From assembly GCA_964448135.1 (NCBI GenBank), contig CAYUVH010000022.1, positions 186,001 through 250,000 on the forward strand: a stretch of DNA of 64,000 nucleotides. The letters run 5' to 3'. Both the position numbers and the translations under genes were made by a program. Below, in pieces: positions 8,238 to 17,002 of the stretch. Under the pieces are notes generated by a model. It was given only the letters and a program-made list of their open reading frames with translations. It did not search any database and was not told the origin of the DNA. The first letter of the stretch is position 1. Every line of letters starts with the position of its first letter. The DNA comes from CAYUVH01 sp964448135. GTDB taxonomy: Bacteria > Verrucomicrobiota > Verrucomicrobiia > Limisphaerales > UBA8199.

Positions 8238-8813
8238 GTGACGCTAAAGCTTCGAAACCGTCCGGTCAGCCTCACCCGCTTGCTCGTCGCCGTTCTTTTC
8301 ATGGCGAGCGGCGCAGCCTTCGCCCAACCGGCCTTCAGCGTCACCAGCTACACGGACGGCAACGGGCTCTACACCTACACCTTCGATCTCACGCCGAACC
8401 CCGAGTACGCCTGGCGGGCGACCGGCCTTTACATGCGGTCATACGGCATCCTCAGTCTCACCGCCCCAGCCGGCTGGAGTTCTGAATTTGACTCATTCGG
8501 CAACATCACCTGGTCGGCCACCAACGCCGCTGTCTTCGGCGAGCCGGCGCTCACCTTCTCGGTTCTGAGCTCCATCACCGAAAGCACCACCTACAACATC
8601 CCTTTCGGTGGAGACCCGTATCCGCGGGGAACCGCCCTCGGCGCCGAGTTGACGTATCCCAGTCATGTCTTCCTCGGCGGTGGCTACTACACGTTCGAAT
8701 ACACCGGCCCAGTAATCCCCGAGCCCTCCAGTTTCGCCGTCCTCGGTCTCGGTTTGGCAGTGTTTGGAATGCTGGGGAGAAAAGCTGGCGCTCCAGGGCG
8801 TCGCAAGCCGTAA
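8238..8813 (+). CDS. PEP-CTERM-anchored secreted protein
   Basis: About 191 residues from a GTG at 8238 (GAAAG eight bases upstream), or 198 from a TTG at 8217. A signal peptide (LLVAVLFMASGAAFAQ) is followed by a beta-rich domain and the C-terminal sorting signal: PEPSS, a hydrophobic helix (FAVLGLGLAVFGML), then a basic tail GRKAGAPGRRKP. PEP-CTERM proteins are processed by exosortase (EpsH/XrtA families) during export with exopolysaccharide. No exosortase is in the window. The mature domain is not recognised. Confidence 0.85.
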   Translation: MTLKLRNRPVSLTRLLVAVLFMASGAAFAQPAFSVTSYTDGNGLYTYTFDLTPNPEYAWRATGLYMRSYGILSLTAPAGWSSEFDSFGNITWSATNAAVFGEPALTFSVLSSITESTTYNIPFGGDPYPRGTALGAELTYPSHVFLGGGYYTFEYTGPVIPEPSSFAVLGLGLAVFGMLGRKAGAPGRRKP

Positions 8814-8970
8814 CGCATTCAGGGAAGGCGTTCCCCGGAGCGCGGACATCCCTGCCTGCCCCGAGGGCCTTGAGTCGGGGTCCGCAGCCGCGGCCGAAAA
8901 CCGGCTGTCGCCCAAACCCAATAACTGTTTCGTTACTTGGAAAGCGGGCCCTCCCGGCTGTTGATTTGGC

Positions 8971-9017
8971 AATTCGCATTTGTTTCAAGTTTCTTGGCCG
9001 CTTCCCCAAAGGCTCCG
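8971..9017 (+). repeat. Dispersed 46-bp repeat, copy B
   Basis: Second copy of the 2480-2525 element, same orientation on the plus strand, one base longer. Confidence 0.65.
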
Positions 9018-9101
9018 CGCCCTTGAATACCTACTCAACATATTGATGATTAGCACTTTGCAATGCTTCATCCTCCGCCACCCATCAGCCACCTGCACGG
9101 T

Positions 9102-9222
9102 TTTGTTACGGGTTGTCACCGGTCCGTTACCCGGCAGAACCTTCATTTCGATCAATGTTTACGCGGGTTGTAACCGCTGTTACCGGTGTTACCGGTCAGA
9201 AAGCATATACCCCCTATATGGT
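9102..9222 (+). repeat. GTTACCGGT-type direct-repeat array ending in ATATACCC
   Basis: Degenerate nonamers (GTTACGGGTTGTCACCGGT, then GTTGTAACC, GTTACCGGT, GTTACCGGT) run into AGCATATACCCCC. The architecture matches 49530-49593, where TGGTACGGG words run into AGTATATACCC. The two may be diverged copies of one element. Confidence 0.6.
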
Positions 9223-9344
9223 AGGTGCTCCGCTCCTCACTCCCCTGGTCCTCCTGGTCGCCTTCGCCCCCGGAGCCAAAGGCCGCCAAGCCCAAGTTCC
9301 AGCTTGTCAAACCCCCTGTCCGTGATAGTGTGTGCGGCCTTTTT

Positions 9345-9587
9345 ATGAAAGTTGATATTCATCCGAAATACGCGGAAGCGGAGATCCGTTGCGCCTGCGG
9401 CAACATCATCAAGACCCGCTCCACCAAGAATTCGATCATCGTCGGTATCTGCAACGCCTGCCATCCGTTTTACACCGGCCAGCAGAAGTTCGTGGATACG
9501 GCCGGTCGCGTGGACAAGTTCCAGCAGCGCATGGCCAAGACCCAGGCGGCCCAGGCCGAAGCGGCCACCCGCAAGAAGAAACGCTAA
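9345..9587 (+). CDS. rpmE: 50S ribosomal protein bL31
   Basis: 80 residues, normal for bL31. The protein begins MKVDIHPKYAEAEIRCACGN and carries the four cysteines of the zinc-binding (C+) form (C16, C18, C37, C40), then the GRVDKF block, and a basic tail RKKKR. It joins the large ribosomal subunit near the central protuberance. A strong hairpin follows at 9603 and prfA starts 86 bases downstream; the rpmE-prfA neighbourhood is common in bacteria. No clear Shine-Dalgarno is seen. Confidence 0.96.
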   Translation: MKVDIHPKYAEAEIRCACGNIIKTRSTKNSIIVGICNACHPFYTGQQKFVDTAGRVDKFQQRMAKTQAAQAEAATRKKKR

Positions 9588-9602
9588 CGATCCGTTTTCG
9601 CA

Positions 9603-9645
9603 TCCGCCCGCACGGCTTTGCCGCCGTCCGGGCGGATTGCTTTTA
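9603..9645 (+). terminator. Intrinsic terminator after rpmE
   Basis: TCCGCCCG and ACGGC pair with GCCGT and CGGGCGGA around a TTTGCC loop, with one C-C mismatch, followed by TTGCTTTTA. This is the best-formed terminator in the window. Confidence 0.7.
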
Positions 9646-9673
9646 GCGCAGCCCGCCCGCGGGTCTTCGTGCC

Positions 9674-10753
9674 ATGGACCTCCGACCCCAAATCGAAAAA
9701 ACCACCCGCCGCCTGGCGGAGGTGGAAACCGCGCTCAGCGATCCGAAGGCGTTCGATAATCCCCAGCGCGCGCAGGAGCTGTCGCGGGAATACTCGCGGC
9801 TGAAGGATGTCGTCGCTAACGGCCAGTCCTATCTCAAGGCGCTCGCTGATCTCGAGGAGAACCGCAAGCTGGTCAGCAGCGAAGCCGCGGATTCCGAGCT
9901 GGGCCAAATGGCGCGCGAGGAAGTGACGCGTCTCGAAGGCGAGGAGAAGCGGTTGGAGCTGGAAGTGCAGCGCGGCCTGATTCCGCCGGACCCCGCGGAC
10001 TCGCGCAACACCATCATCGAAATCCGCGCCGGCGCCGGCGGTCAGGAATCGGCGCTGTTCTCGGCGGACCTTTACCGGATGTATACGCGCTACGCCGAGG
10101 CGCGCGGTTGGAAGCACGAAGACATCGATTCCAGTCCGTCCGATCTCGGCGGTTTCAAAGAAGTCATTTTCCAGGTCACCGGCACCGATGTTTACAAGCG
10201 CCTCAAATACGAGAGCGGCGTGCATCGCGTTCAACGCGTGCCGGCCACCGAAGCGCAGGGCCGCATTCACACCAGCACCTGCACGGTCGCGGTGCTGCCG
10301 GAAGCCGAGGAAGTGGATGTGGAACTCAAGCCGGAGGATCTCGACATCACCCGCTGCCGTGCCTCCGGCCCTGGCGGTCAGGGCGTGAATACCACGGACT
10401 CCGCCGTTCAGATCATTCATAAACCTTCCGGTCTCATTGTTCGCTGCGCCGACCAACGTTCGCAGCAGAAGAACAAGGCCCAGGCCCTCACCGTCCTGCG
10501 CTCGCGGTTGCTGGAGCGCAAAGTCGCCGAGGAAAACGCGAAGTATGCCGCGGAACGCAAAGCCCAGGTCGGCACGGGCGAACGCAACGAGCGCATTCGC
10601 ACCTACAACTTCCCGCAGAACCGCGTCACCGATCATCGCATCGAATTGACGCTCTACAACCTGCCTTTCGTGATGGAAGGCAAGATCGACGAGTTCCTCG
10701 AGCCGTTGATTAATAACGACCTCGAAGCCAAGCTCGCGGCGTTGAACAAATGA
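9674..10753 (+). CDS. prfA: Peptide chain release factor 1
   Basis: 359 residues, the usual RF1 length. It ends translation at UAA and UAG codons. The anticodon-like PxT motif appears as PAT (P190-T192, in RVPATEAQGR). The catalytic GGQ is at G234-Q236 (GPGGQGVN); its glutamine is normally methylated by PrmC, which is not in the window. The N-terminal helical domain, ending around residue 100, is complete. ATG at 9674 has no strong Shine-Dalgarno. It probably has its own promoter because a terminator lies between it and rpmE. Confidence 0.97.
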   Translation: MDLRPQIEKTTRRLAEVETALSDPKAFDNPQRAQELSREYSRLKDVVANGQSYLKALADLEENRKLVSSEAADSELGQMAREEVTRLEGEEKRLELEVQRGLIPPDPADSRNTIIEIRAGAGGQESALFSADLYRMYTRYAEARGWKHEDIDSSPSDLGGFKEVIFQVTGTDVYKRLKYESGVHRVQRVPATEAQGRIHTSTCTVAVLPEAEEVDVELKPEDLDITRCRASGPGGQGVNTTDSAVQIIHKPSGLIVRCADQRSQQKNKAQALTVLRSRLLERKVAEENAKYAAERKAQVGTGERNERIRTYNFPQNRVTDHRIELTLYNLPFVMEGKIDEFLEPLINNDLEAKLAALNK

Positions 10754-10823
10754 GAGCTTCCTGCGGCGGTTGAGCGAATGCCCGCCAGCCTGCGCTTTTC
10801 TTCACGTTTTATTTCGACAATCC

Positions 10824-11426
10824 ATGACCCCCAGCAACTCCAAACTTTCCGAGCCGCGCGGCATCATTTTCGACTGCGACGGCACCCTGGCCGACACCAT
10901 GCCGTTGCATTGGCGCGCGTGGCGCGCGATCGCGGCGAAGCACCAGCTCGAGTTTTCCGAGGATCGCTTCTACTCCCTCGGCGGCGTGCCTTCGCGCGAC
11001 ATCCTGAAAATGCTCAGCATCGAGCAGAATGTCCCGCTGGATCACCTGGCCATTGCGCGCGAGAAGGAAGCCGTTTATCTGCCGCTGATTGATCAGATCG
11101 AACCGATCAATTCCGTGGTGGGCATCGCGCGTGATTTTCACGGCAAAATCCCCCTCGCGGTTGCGTCCGGCGGCACGCGCCCCATCATCGAACTGGTCTT
11201 GAATCGCCTCGGTATCCTGCATTTGTTTCAAGCCATCGTGACGAGCGAAGACGTCACTCATCAAAAGCCGGCGCCCGATATCTTTCTTGAAGCCGCGCGC
11301 CGCATCGGCGTGCAGCCAAAATTCTGCCGCGCCTACGAAGACACGGACCTGGGCATGACCGCCATCCGTGCCGCCGGCATGGAGGCAGTGGACGTCCGGG
11401 AGCTGATCAGGAAGCACGCGGCTTAA
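10824..11426 (+). CDS. HAD-family sugar-phosphatase/phosphoglucomutase-like hydrolase
   Basis: 200 residues from ATG 10824; the open frame reaches back to 10770 but that part is unconserved-looking. Motif I is FDCDGTLADT (nucleophile and acid/base Asp), motif II is VASGG, motif III is the lysine in HQKPAPDIF, and motif IV is YEDTDLG. The small helical cap between motifs I and II fits the beta-phosphoglucomutase/YqaB subgroup, which acts on small sugar phosphates (hexose-1-phosphates or fructose-1-phosphate). The substrate cannot be told. The gene ends convergent with, and overlaps by 20 bases, the methyltransferase at 11407. Confidence 0.85.
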   Translation: MTPSNSKLSEPRGIIFDCDGTLADTMPLHWRAWRAIAAKHQLEFSEDRFYSLGGVPSRDILKMLSIEQNVPLDHLAIAREKEAVYLPLIDQIEPINSVVGIARDFHGKIPLAVASGGTRPIIELVLNRLGILHLFQAIVTSEDVTHQKPAPDIFLEAARRIGVQPKFCRAYEDTDLGMTAIRAAGMEAVDVRELIRKHAA

Positions 11427-12180
11427 GCCGGGCGAAGTAAACTTTGGTGTCGTATTCGAAGACGACCTCGCCATTCTTTTGGTGAGTCGTGAAAATCCGC
11501 TCGAGATCAGCCATCATTTCCGGATGACCCGGCTGGCCTTCCGCCGGTGCGTAGGAAGAGGACAATAGCCGGCCCGTGAGCGATTCAAGATGGAAGTGCT
11601 GGTGGTTGGGAAATTCACGCAGCGCCGGATCCGCGCCGAAGAATTTCCGGAGGACGGCGAGGTTAATTTGCTTGTGATCCACCCTGGTGTAATCGGTCGA
11701 ATGCTTGCGGAGTAATTTCTCGTAGGCCACCAGGAACGGCGAGCTGTCCGTCCGGCGATCATTCCAAAGCAAGACCACCCATCCGTTCGGTTTCAGAATC
11801 CGTTGGAATTCAGCGCGGCATTGCTCCTGGTCAAACCAGTGGAAAGCCTGCCCGGCGACGATGATATCCACGCTGTGATCAGCCAGCGACGTGGCCTCAG
11901 CGGCGGCGGCGATGCTCCTTAAACGCGACCAGCCCCCCAGCAATCGCTCCGCCGCCTCGCGCATATCCTTGTTGGGCTCAACGGCAAAAACCGGGTTGCC
12001 ATGCTCCAGGAAGATTCGTGTGAGGATTCCCGTGCCCGAGCCGATGTCAGCGATGACCGATTCACGGCGCAGGCCGCACTCCGTTTCCAACATCCCCAGG
12101 ATTTCCGGCGGATAACCCGGCCGGTAACGAATGTAATTCTCCACGCGATTGGAGAACCGTGTCGTCGGCCCGTCGTTCAT
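11407..12180 (-). CDS. SAM-dependent class I methyltransferase
   Basis: 257 residues. The Rossmann SAM site is visible: ADIGSGTGILTRIF (motif I, about residues 44-57), AVEPNKDM (motif II acidic residue), AAEATSLAD, and IIVAGQAFHWFD. The AFHWFD signature and C-terminal region resemble the Methyltransf_11/YafE-type family that acts on small molecules; the acceptor is unknown. It overlaps the upstream AI-2E permease gene by four bases (ATGA), so the two are translationally coupled. Confidence 0.88.
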   Translation of the reverse strand: MNDGPTTRFSNRVENYIRYRPGYPPEILGMLETECGLRRESVIADIGSGTGILTRIFLEHGNPVFAVEPNKDMREAAERLLGGWSRLRSIAAAAEATSLADHSVDIIVAGQAFHWFDQEQCRAEFQRILKPNGWVVLLWNDRRTDSSPFLVAYEKLLRKHSTDYTRVDHKQINLAVLRKFFGADPALREFPNHQHFHLESLTGRLLSSSYAPAEGQPGHPEMMADLERIFTTHQKNGEVVFEYDTKVYFARLKPRAS

Positions 12181-13472
12181 TTGGCGCGGAAGGGTTTGTC
12201 GGGCCGCCGCCAGACGTAGCGGAACATCACCACGCGCAAGGCGGCGGTCAGCGGAATGGCGAGGATGCCGCCCAGCACTCCGCCGAGCAGAGTCGTGCCG
12301 GCCATCACGGCAATGATGATCGTGAGCGGGTGCAGCCCCACGCGGTCGCCCATGATGCGGGGCGAAATAAACAGACCTTCAATCGTCTGCACAATCGCAA
12401 ACACGGTGAGCACCAGGGTCGGCTCTTTCCAGCCGCTGCCGACGACCAGCGAAATGATCAGCGCGGCGGCGCAGGTAACGATGGCGCCGATGAAGGGGAT
12501 CATCGTCAGAAAAACCGACATGGCGCCAATCAGCACGGAGTAGGGCAGGCCGATCAGGGAAAACCCGATCGTATACATGATGCCGTCGCAAATCGCCACG
12601 AGCACCTGTCCGCGGAAGAACGCAATCAGGTAGTTGTTGATCGAGTTCAGGATGAAGACCAGTTCGTGTTTGAACTTGGAATCCGAGACCGGCAGATAAT
12701 CCGCCCAGTGCGAGGAGATGCCCTTTTTTTCATGGAGAAAATAAAAGGTGTAAACCGGGATCAATGCCAGGCCGGCCAGCAGACCGAACCACGTGATGAC
12801 CCGCCCGGCGACCCAGGGAATGGCTTTGCCGAGCACCGTCGTTACTCCGCCCGCGGCGCTCTGCAGGTTTTCGCCGGTGAAATATTTGAAGATCAAGGCT
12901 TGGAAATCCACGGTGGCGATCGAGGTCACCACGACACTGTTCGTGCCGGCGTGGTGGCTGGTCGCGATGGCGACGTTGGTGGCAGTTAAATCCGCCGGGG
13001 CATTGGTAGCCACCACCACGTTCACCTCGTTGGTCGGTTGGTGAGGTGATTTCGAAGGGAGCAGATTGCGCAGGAATTCCGGCGGGTGGTTGAGATAATC
13101 AGTTATCCGCGCTTGAAGCTTCGTGGCATAGGCCGGGATTCGGTCGGCCAGGTCCCCGGCTTCGTTGACCACGCGCGGCACCACGCTGCTGAACAATGCG
13201 ACGACGACGACCAGTGCCAGTGCGAACACGGCGATGATCGCGCGGCTGCGCGAAGCCCCGCGTCGTTCGATGAAATCCACGACCGGATCCAGCAGGTAGG
13301 AAAGAATTCCCGCGACCGCCAGCGGCCAGAGGAAGGGCGAAAGAATGTGCAGCACCTTGCCCATGCCCCAGATGAACCCCACCGCCAGACTCACGATCAC
13401 CGCGATGGCCAACCCGGACAATGCCAGCCACATGAGCTTGACCTGCCGTTCGGTTGGACGAGGGGAGTTCAT
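12177..13472 (-). CDS. AI-2E family permease
   Basis: 431 residues with about eight membrane segments, typical for the AI-2E transporter family (PerM/YdiK/TqsA). Two segments lie at the N-terminus, a hydrophilic loop runs from about residue 130 to 190 (including a Thr/Asn/Val-rich insert around VNVVVATNAPADLTATNVAI), and the conserved cluster near the C-terminus (IGLPYSVLIGAMSVFLTMIP, PRIMGDRVGLHPLTII) is present. Family members export small molecules or ions; only a few have been tied to autoinducer-2. The methyltransferase follows by an ATGA overlap. A GTCATTC heptamer array forms its 5' leader, seven bases before the ATG. Confidence 0.9.
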   Translation of the reverse strand: MNSPRPTERQVKLMWLALSGLAIAVIVSLAVGFIWGMGKVLHILSPFLWPLAVAGILSYLLDPVVDFIERRGASRSRAIIAVFALALVVVVALFSSVVPRVVNEAGDLADRIPAYATKLQARITDYLNHPPEFLRNLLPSKSPHQPTNEVNVVVATNAPADLTATNVAIATSHHAGTNSVVVTSIATVDFQALIFKYFTGENLQSAAGGVTTVLGKAIPWVAGRVITWFGLLAGLALIPVYTFYFLHEKKGISSHWADYLPVSDSKFKHELVFILNSINNYLIAFFRGQVLVAICDGIMYTIGFSLIGLPYSVLIGAMSVFLTMIPFIGAIVTCAAALIISLVVGSGWKEPTLVLTVFAIVQTIEGLFISPRIMGDRVGLHPLTIIIAVMAGTTLLGGVLGGILAIPLTAALRVVMFRYVWRRPDKPFRAK

Positions 13473-13478
13473 TTAAAG

Positions 13479-13623
13479 CACGAATGACGAATGACGAATG
13501 ACGAAAGAATGCCCAATACTGAAGCTCGAAAAAGCCGGCGGCCCGGAGCGACCCTTGGAAATCTTCCAATCCTATTCGCCTTTTTCGGATTGCCTTCGGA
13601 TTTCGTCATTCGTCATTCGGATT
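13479..13623 (-). repeat. Paired inverted heptamer arrays between proC and the AI-2E gene
   Basis: Left arm 13479-13512 is (GAATGAC)x3 followed by GAAAGAATGCCC. Right arm 13583-13623 holds the reverse complement (TTTCGTCATTCGTCATTCGG). The arms can pair. In the sense of the AI-2E gene the left arm reads GTCATTC x3 then GTGCTTTAA just before the ATG. It shares TTCTTTCGTCATTCG and CATTCGTGCTT with the array at 17671. Confidence 0.75.
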
Positions 13624-13627
13624 TGCC

Positions 13628-14443
13628 TCACCCCTGTCCGAGCTTCTTCGACTTATCCGTGGCGGCGCGTACGGCGCTCATGAGCGTTCCGCGCAGTTTG
13701 CCTTTTTCGAGTTCGTGCAGGCCTTCGATCGTCGTCCCGCCGGGGCTGGTCACCATGTCCTTGAGCGCGCCCGGATGCAGGCCGGTTTCGAGCACCATTT
13801 TGGCGCTGCCGAGCAAAGTTTGCGCAGCCAGCCGGGTCGCCACGTCCCGCGGCAGACCCGAGGCCACGCCGCCATCGCTCAAGCCTTCGATCACCAGATA
13901 TGCATAGGCGGGTCCGCTGCCGCTGAGACCGGTGACAGCGTCGAGGAGGGCTTCCTTTACTTGGAAGGCGATGCCGACCGAGGAAAATAACTGTTGGGCG
14001 AGTTCGGCGTCTTCGGGAAGGGCGGTCTTCGCGGGTGCGTAAGCGGTGGCCGAAGCTCCCACGAGGGCCGGGGTATTGGGCATCACTCTGATCAACCGCG
14101 CGCCGGTGCCCAGAGTGGATTCCAACTTCGCCAGCGGTACGCCCGCGGCGATTGAAATCAACAGATGCTTCGGGGAAAACCGGTCTTTCACCTCCGTTAA
14201 AACCGGGACGACATAGTCGGGTTTAACCGCCAGAATCAGGATTTTTGCGAAGTCAGCGACCTCCGAGTTGGATGCGGTGGCCTTCGCTCCCGTCTCTTTT
14301 GTGAATGCGTTACGGGCGCCTTCGGAAGGATCGCTGGCGAGGATATGCTTCGGATCAGCCAATCCGGCGTGGACGAATCCGCGGGCGAGGGCGGCGGCCA
14401 TCCGGCCGGCCCCCAGGAAGCCAATGGTCAGCTTGGACGGCAT
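13628..14443 (-). CDS. proC: Pyrroline-5-carboxylate reductase
   Basis: 271 residues, normal length. It reduces pyrroline-5-carboxylate to proline with NAD(P)H. The N-terminal nucleotide fold (GFLGAGRMAAALARG) and the C-terminal signature (GLSGSGPAYAYLVIEGLSD, then GGVASGLPRDVA and TSPGGTT) are intact. The gene is divergent from the C-terminal processing protease (start 14608) and its stop lies five bases from the right arm of the 13479-13623 repeat. Confidence 0.95.
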   Translation of the reverse strand: MPSKLTIGFLGAGRMAAALARGFVHAGLADPKHILASDPSEGARNAFTKETGAKATASNSEVADFAKILILAVKPDYVVPVLTEVKDRFSPKHLLISIAAGVPLAKLESTLGTGARLIRVMPNTPALVGASATAYAPAKTALPEDAELAQQLFSSVGIAFQVKEALLDAVTGLSGSGPAYAYLVIEGLSDGGVASGLPRDVATRLAAQTLLGSAKMVLETGLHPGALKDMVTSPGGTTIEGLHELEKGKLRGTLMSAVRAATDKSKKLGQG

Positions 14444-14607
14444 GGCTCACAATTAACAGGCGAGCCCGGGCGGCGGAAGCGAAAACACTTGTCAATCCCG
14501 GTTGCCGTCCATGCAAAAATGAGGCAGAATATTACAGCCGGGGCGCGCTTTCGGTAATTTGCATTTGAATGTTGTCGAGCGAATCGCGGTTTAAATCTAT
14601 AGACCTG

Positions 14608-16992
14608 ATGAAACACTTCTTCCTGACCATCGCGGGGACCCTGGCCATTGCCCTCTCCGCGTGGGCGCAAACTTCCACTCCCGCCGCTCCTGCAACGCAG
14701 CGCGAAGAGTCCGTCAAATCCATCGATCACGGACCGATCGCGCCGGGCGCCGCCGATGGCCAGATTGCCTTCGCCGTTGCCAAAATGCTGGAGAAGGAAC
14801 ATTACTCGCGGCAACGCTTCAACGACTCCATGGCGAGCCGTTTCCTCGATCGCTACATGGATTTGCTCGACCCGCAGCATGTCCATTTCACGCAGCAGGA
14901 CCTGGCGGATTTTGAGCAGTATCGGACCAACCTTTCCCAGATGACCATCGGCAACGCGCGTAACGCGAGCGCGGCCGCGGGTTGCGAGGTCTTCAACCGG
15001 TTTCTGGAACGCATCAAGCAGCACGTCACCTACGTCCAGGACACGCTCAAGAACGAAAAGTTCGATTTCACCACCGATGACCGCATCGTGGTGAACCGCC
15101 ACGAGCAGCCTTATCCGAAGGACCTCGCGGAAGCGAAGAAGCTTTGGCGCGACCGCCTGCGCTTTGAGTACTTGCAGGAAAAACTGGCAAAACAGTCCGC
15201 CAAGACGTCGAAGCCCGCGAAGGACGCCAAACCCGAGGCCGCCAAACCCAAAGGCAAGCCCAAGACCGAATCCGAGGAAATCGTGGACACGCTCAGCCAT
15301 CGTTATCAACGAAACCTGCGGGCTTTCGAAGAGTGGGACAGCGATGATGTGCTGCAGATTTATCTGACCGCCATGGCGCGGGTTTATGATCCGCATTCGG
15401 ATTACATGGGCCACGCCCAGCTCGATAGTTTCGCCATCAGCATGAACTTGAGCTTGTACGGCATTGGGGCCGAGCTTATTTCGGAGGATGGCTATTGCAC
15501 CATCCGCCGGCTGATGCCCGGCGGCCCCGCGATCAAGAGCGGGAAGCTCAAGGAAAACGATCGCATCGTCGCGGTGGCGCAGAGCAACCAGCCGCCGGTG
15601 GACGTCATCGAGATGAGCCTCAGCAAGGCGGTCCAGTTGATCCGCGGTCCCAAAGGAACGGAAGTCCGGCTCACGATTCTGCCGGCGGGAGATACCGCCA
15701 CGCCCACGGTGTTGAGCCTGGTGCGTGACAAGATTCCGCTCGAAGACGCGGCGGCCAAGGCGAAAGTGATCGAGACAAGTTCAGTCAATGGTGAGCCGAC
15801 GCGCATCGGCGTGATTGACCTGCCGTCCTTCTATACGCCTTTCGATGTCGGCGATCCCAAGCGCGTGGACGGCGAACCGTCTCCGGCCTATGGCAAAAGC
15901 GCCACGGCGGACGTCGCGCGGCTGCTAAAGAAGTTCAAGCAGGAGAACGTTCGCGGCGTCATTCTCGATTTGCGCCGGAATGGCGGTGGTTCCCTCGAAG
16001 AAGCCATCCGGCTCACCGGCCTGTTCATCAAGAACGGCCCGGTGGTGCTCGTAAAAAACGTGGATGGCAAGGTGCAGGAAGACGACGACCGCGACAGTGG
16101 CGTCGCTTATGACGGGCCCCTGATGGTGCTTACGAGCCGTTTCAGCGCATCCGCCTCGGAAATCGTGGCCGGAGCGCTGCAGGATTATGGCCGGGCCGTG
16201 ATTGTGGGTGATGCCTCCACGCACGGCAAAGGCACGGTCCAGAGCGTGAATCCGCTGCGTCCGCGGCTCAACGTGCCGGATGACATGCTCGCTAATGATC
16301 CGGGCGCGCTGAAGTTGACCATCCGCAAGTTTTATCGCCCGAGCGGTGGCTCGACCCAGTTGAAAGGTGTGGTCCCCGATCTGATTCTGCCGTCGCCGAT
16401 CAATGAATCGAAGGAAGTCGGCGAAGCCTCGCTCGATAATCCCCTGGAGTGGGACACGATTGACGCGGCCGCATTTGAGCGTCTCAATCTCGTGGCGCCT
16501 TACGTGGATGGGTTGAAAAAGCTATCGGAGGAGCGCCGCGCCACCAACAAGGAGTGGGCCTATGTGAACGAGGACATCGAACGCACACGCAAAGCGCTCG
16601 CCGACAAAACCATCTCGCTCAATGAGCAGGTCCGCCTGAAGGAAAAATCCGAGGACGAAGCGCGCCAGAAGTCCCGCGACAAGGAGCGCCTGGCTCGCAA
16701 GAGTTCGCCCGAGGTGGTGCATGAATTGAGTCTCAAGCAAACGGATGAGCCCGGTCTGCCGGCACCCGCGCCGCAGACCAACTCCGTGAGCGCCAAAGTG
16801 ACTTCGGGCGTCACCAACGTGGCCAAAGCGGGCGGCACGGAAGCGGATGTTGATGCCGACGATGAAAAGGCGCCCGCGGTGGACGCCGCCCTCATCGAAG
16901 GTGAACACATTCTTTTGGATTATCTCGCCGCCCTTTCCAAGGGTGGCGTTCTGACCGCGGGACAGAGCGGGCATACTTCCAACGCCCAATAA
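14608..16992 (+). CDS. C-terminal processing (tail-specific) protease, S41 family
   Basis: 794 residues from ATG 14608; this start gives a clean signal peptide (HFFLTIAGTLAIALSAWAQ). Order: N-terminal Prc-like helical domain, PDZ domain (GIGAELISEDGYCTIRRLMP to about residue 380), then the S41 catalytic core with the serine in SASASE and the lysine in HGKGTVQS. The C-terminal domain after about residue 620 is helical, with EKSEDEARQKSRDKERLARK, and resembles Tsp/Prc C-terminal regions. It degrades or trims periplasmic proteins from their C-termini. An extra lysine/proline-rich linker (about residues 205-225) separates the N-terminal helices. It is followed after 10 bases by a small secreted protein gene. 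Confidence 0.9.
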   Translation: MKHFFLTIAGTLAIALSAWAQTSTPAAPATQREESVKSIDHGPIAPGAADGQIAFAVAKMLEKEHYSRQRFNDSMASRFLDRYMDLLDPQHVHFTQQDLADFEQYRTNLSQMTIGNARNASAAAGCEVFNRFLERIKQHVTYVQDTLKNEKFDFTTDDRIVVNRHEQPYPKDLAEAKKLWRDRLRFEYLQEKLAKQSAKTSKPAKDAKPEAAKPKGKPKTESEEIVDTLSHRYQRNLRAFEEWDSDDVLQIYLTAMARVYDPHSDYMGHAQLDSFAISMNLSLYGIGAELISEDGYCTIRRLMPGGPAIKSGKLKENDRIVAVAQSNQPPVDVIEMSLSKAVQLIRGPKGTEVRLTILPAGDTATPTVLSLVRDKIPLEDAAAKAKVIETSSVNGEPTRIGVIDLPSFYTPFDVGDPKRVDGEPSPAYGKSATADVARLLKKFKQENVRGVILDLRRNGGGSLEEAIRLTGLFIKNGPVVLVKNVDGKVQEDDDRDSGVAYDGPLMVLTSRFSASASEIVAGALQDYGRAVIVGDASTHGKGTVQSVNPLRPRLNVPDDMLANDPGALKLTIRKFYRPSGGSTQLKGVVPDLILPSPINESKEVGEASLDNPLEWDTIDAAAFERLNLVAPYVDGLKKLSEERRATNKEWAYVNEDIERTRKALADKTISLNEQVRLKEKSEDEARQKSRDKERLARKSSPEVVHELSLKQTDEPGLPAPAPQTNSVSAKVTSGVTNVAKAGGTEADVDADDEKAPAVDAALIEGEHILLDYLAALSKGGVLTAGQSGHTSNAQ

Positions 16993-17002
16993 GTTCAGCA
17001 CC

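Larger units (their letters stand above)
8814..9344. other. Gene-free region with several repeat elements
   Basis: I see no gene. A nested inverted repeat lies at 8842-8885 (GCGGAC with GTCCGC outside, CCCCGA with TCGGGG inside), possibly the terminator of the PEP-CTERM gene. Copy B of the dispersed repeat is at 8971-9017. A direct-repeat array of GTTACCGGT type runs from 9102 to about 9222. The short frames through this region show no family resemblance. Confidence 0.55.

Noticed and set aside
9301..9330. Promoter TTGTCA with GATAGT before rpmE
   Set aside because: The spacer is only 14 bases, too short for a sigma-70 promoter.
14489..14535. Promoter TTGTCA region between proC and the protease
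   Set aside because: No acceptable -10 box lies 16-18 bases downstream.
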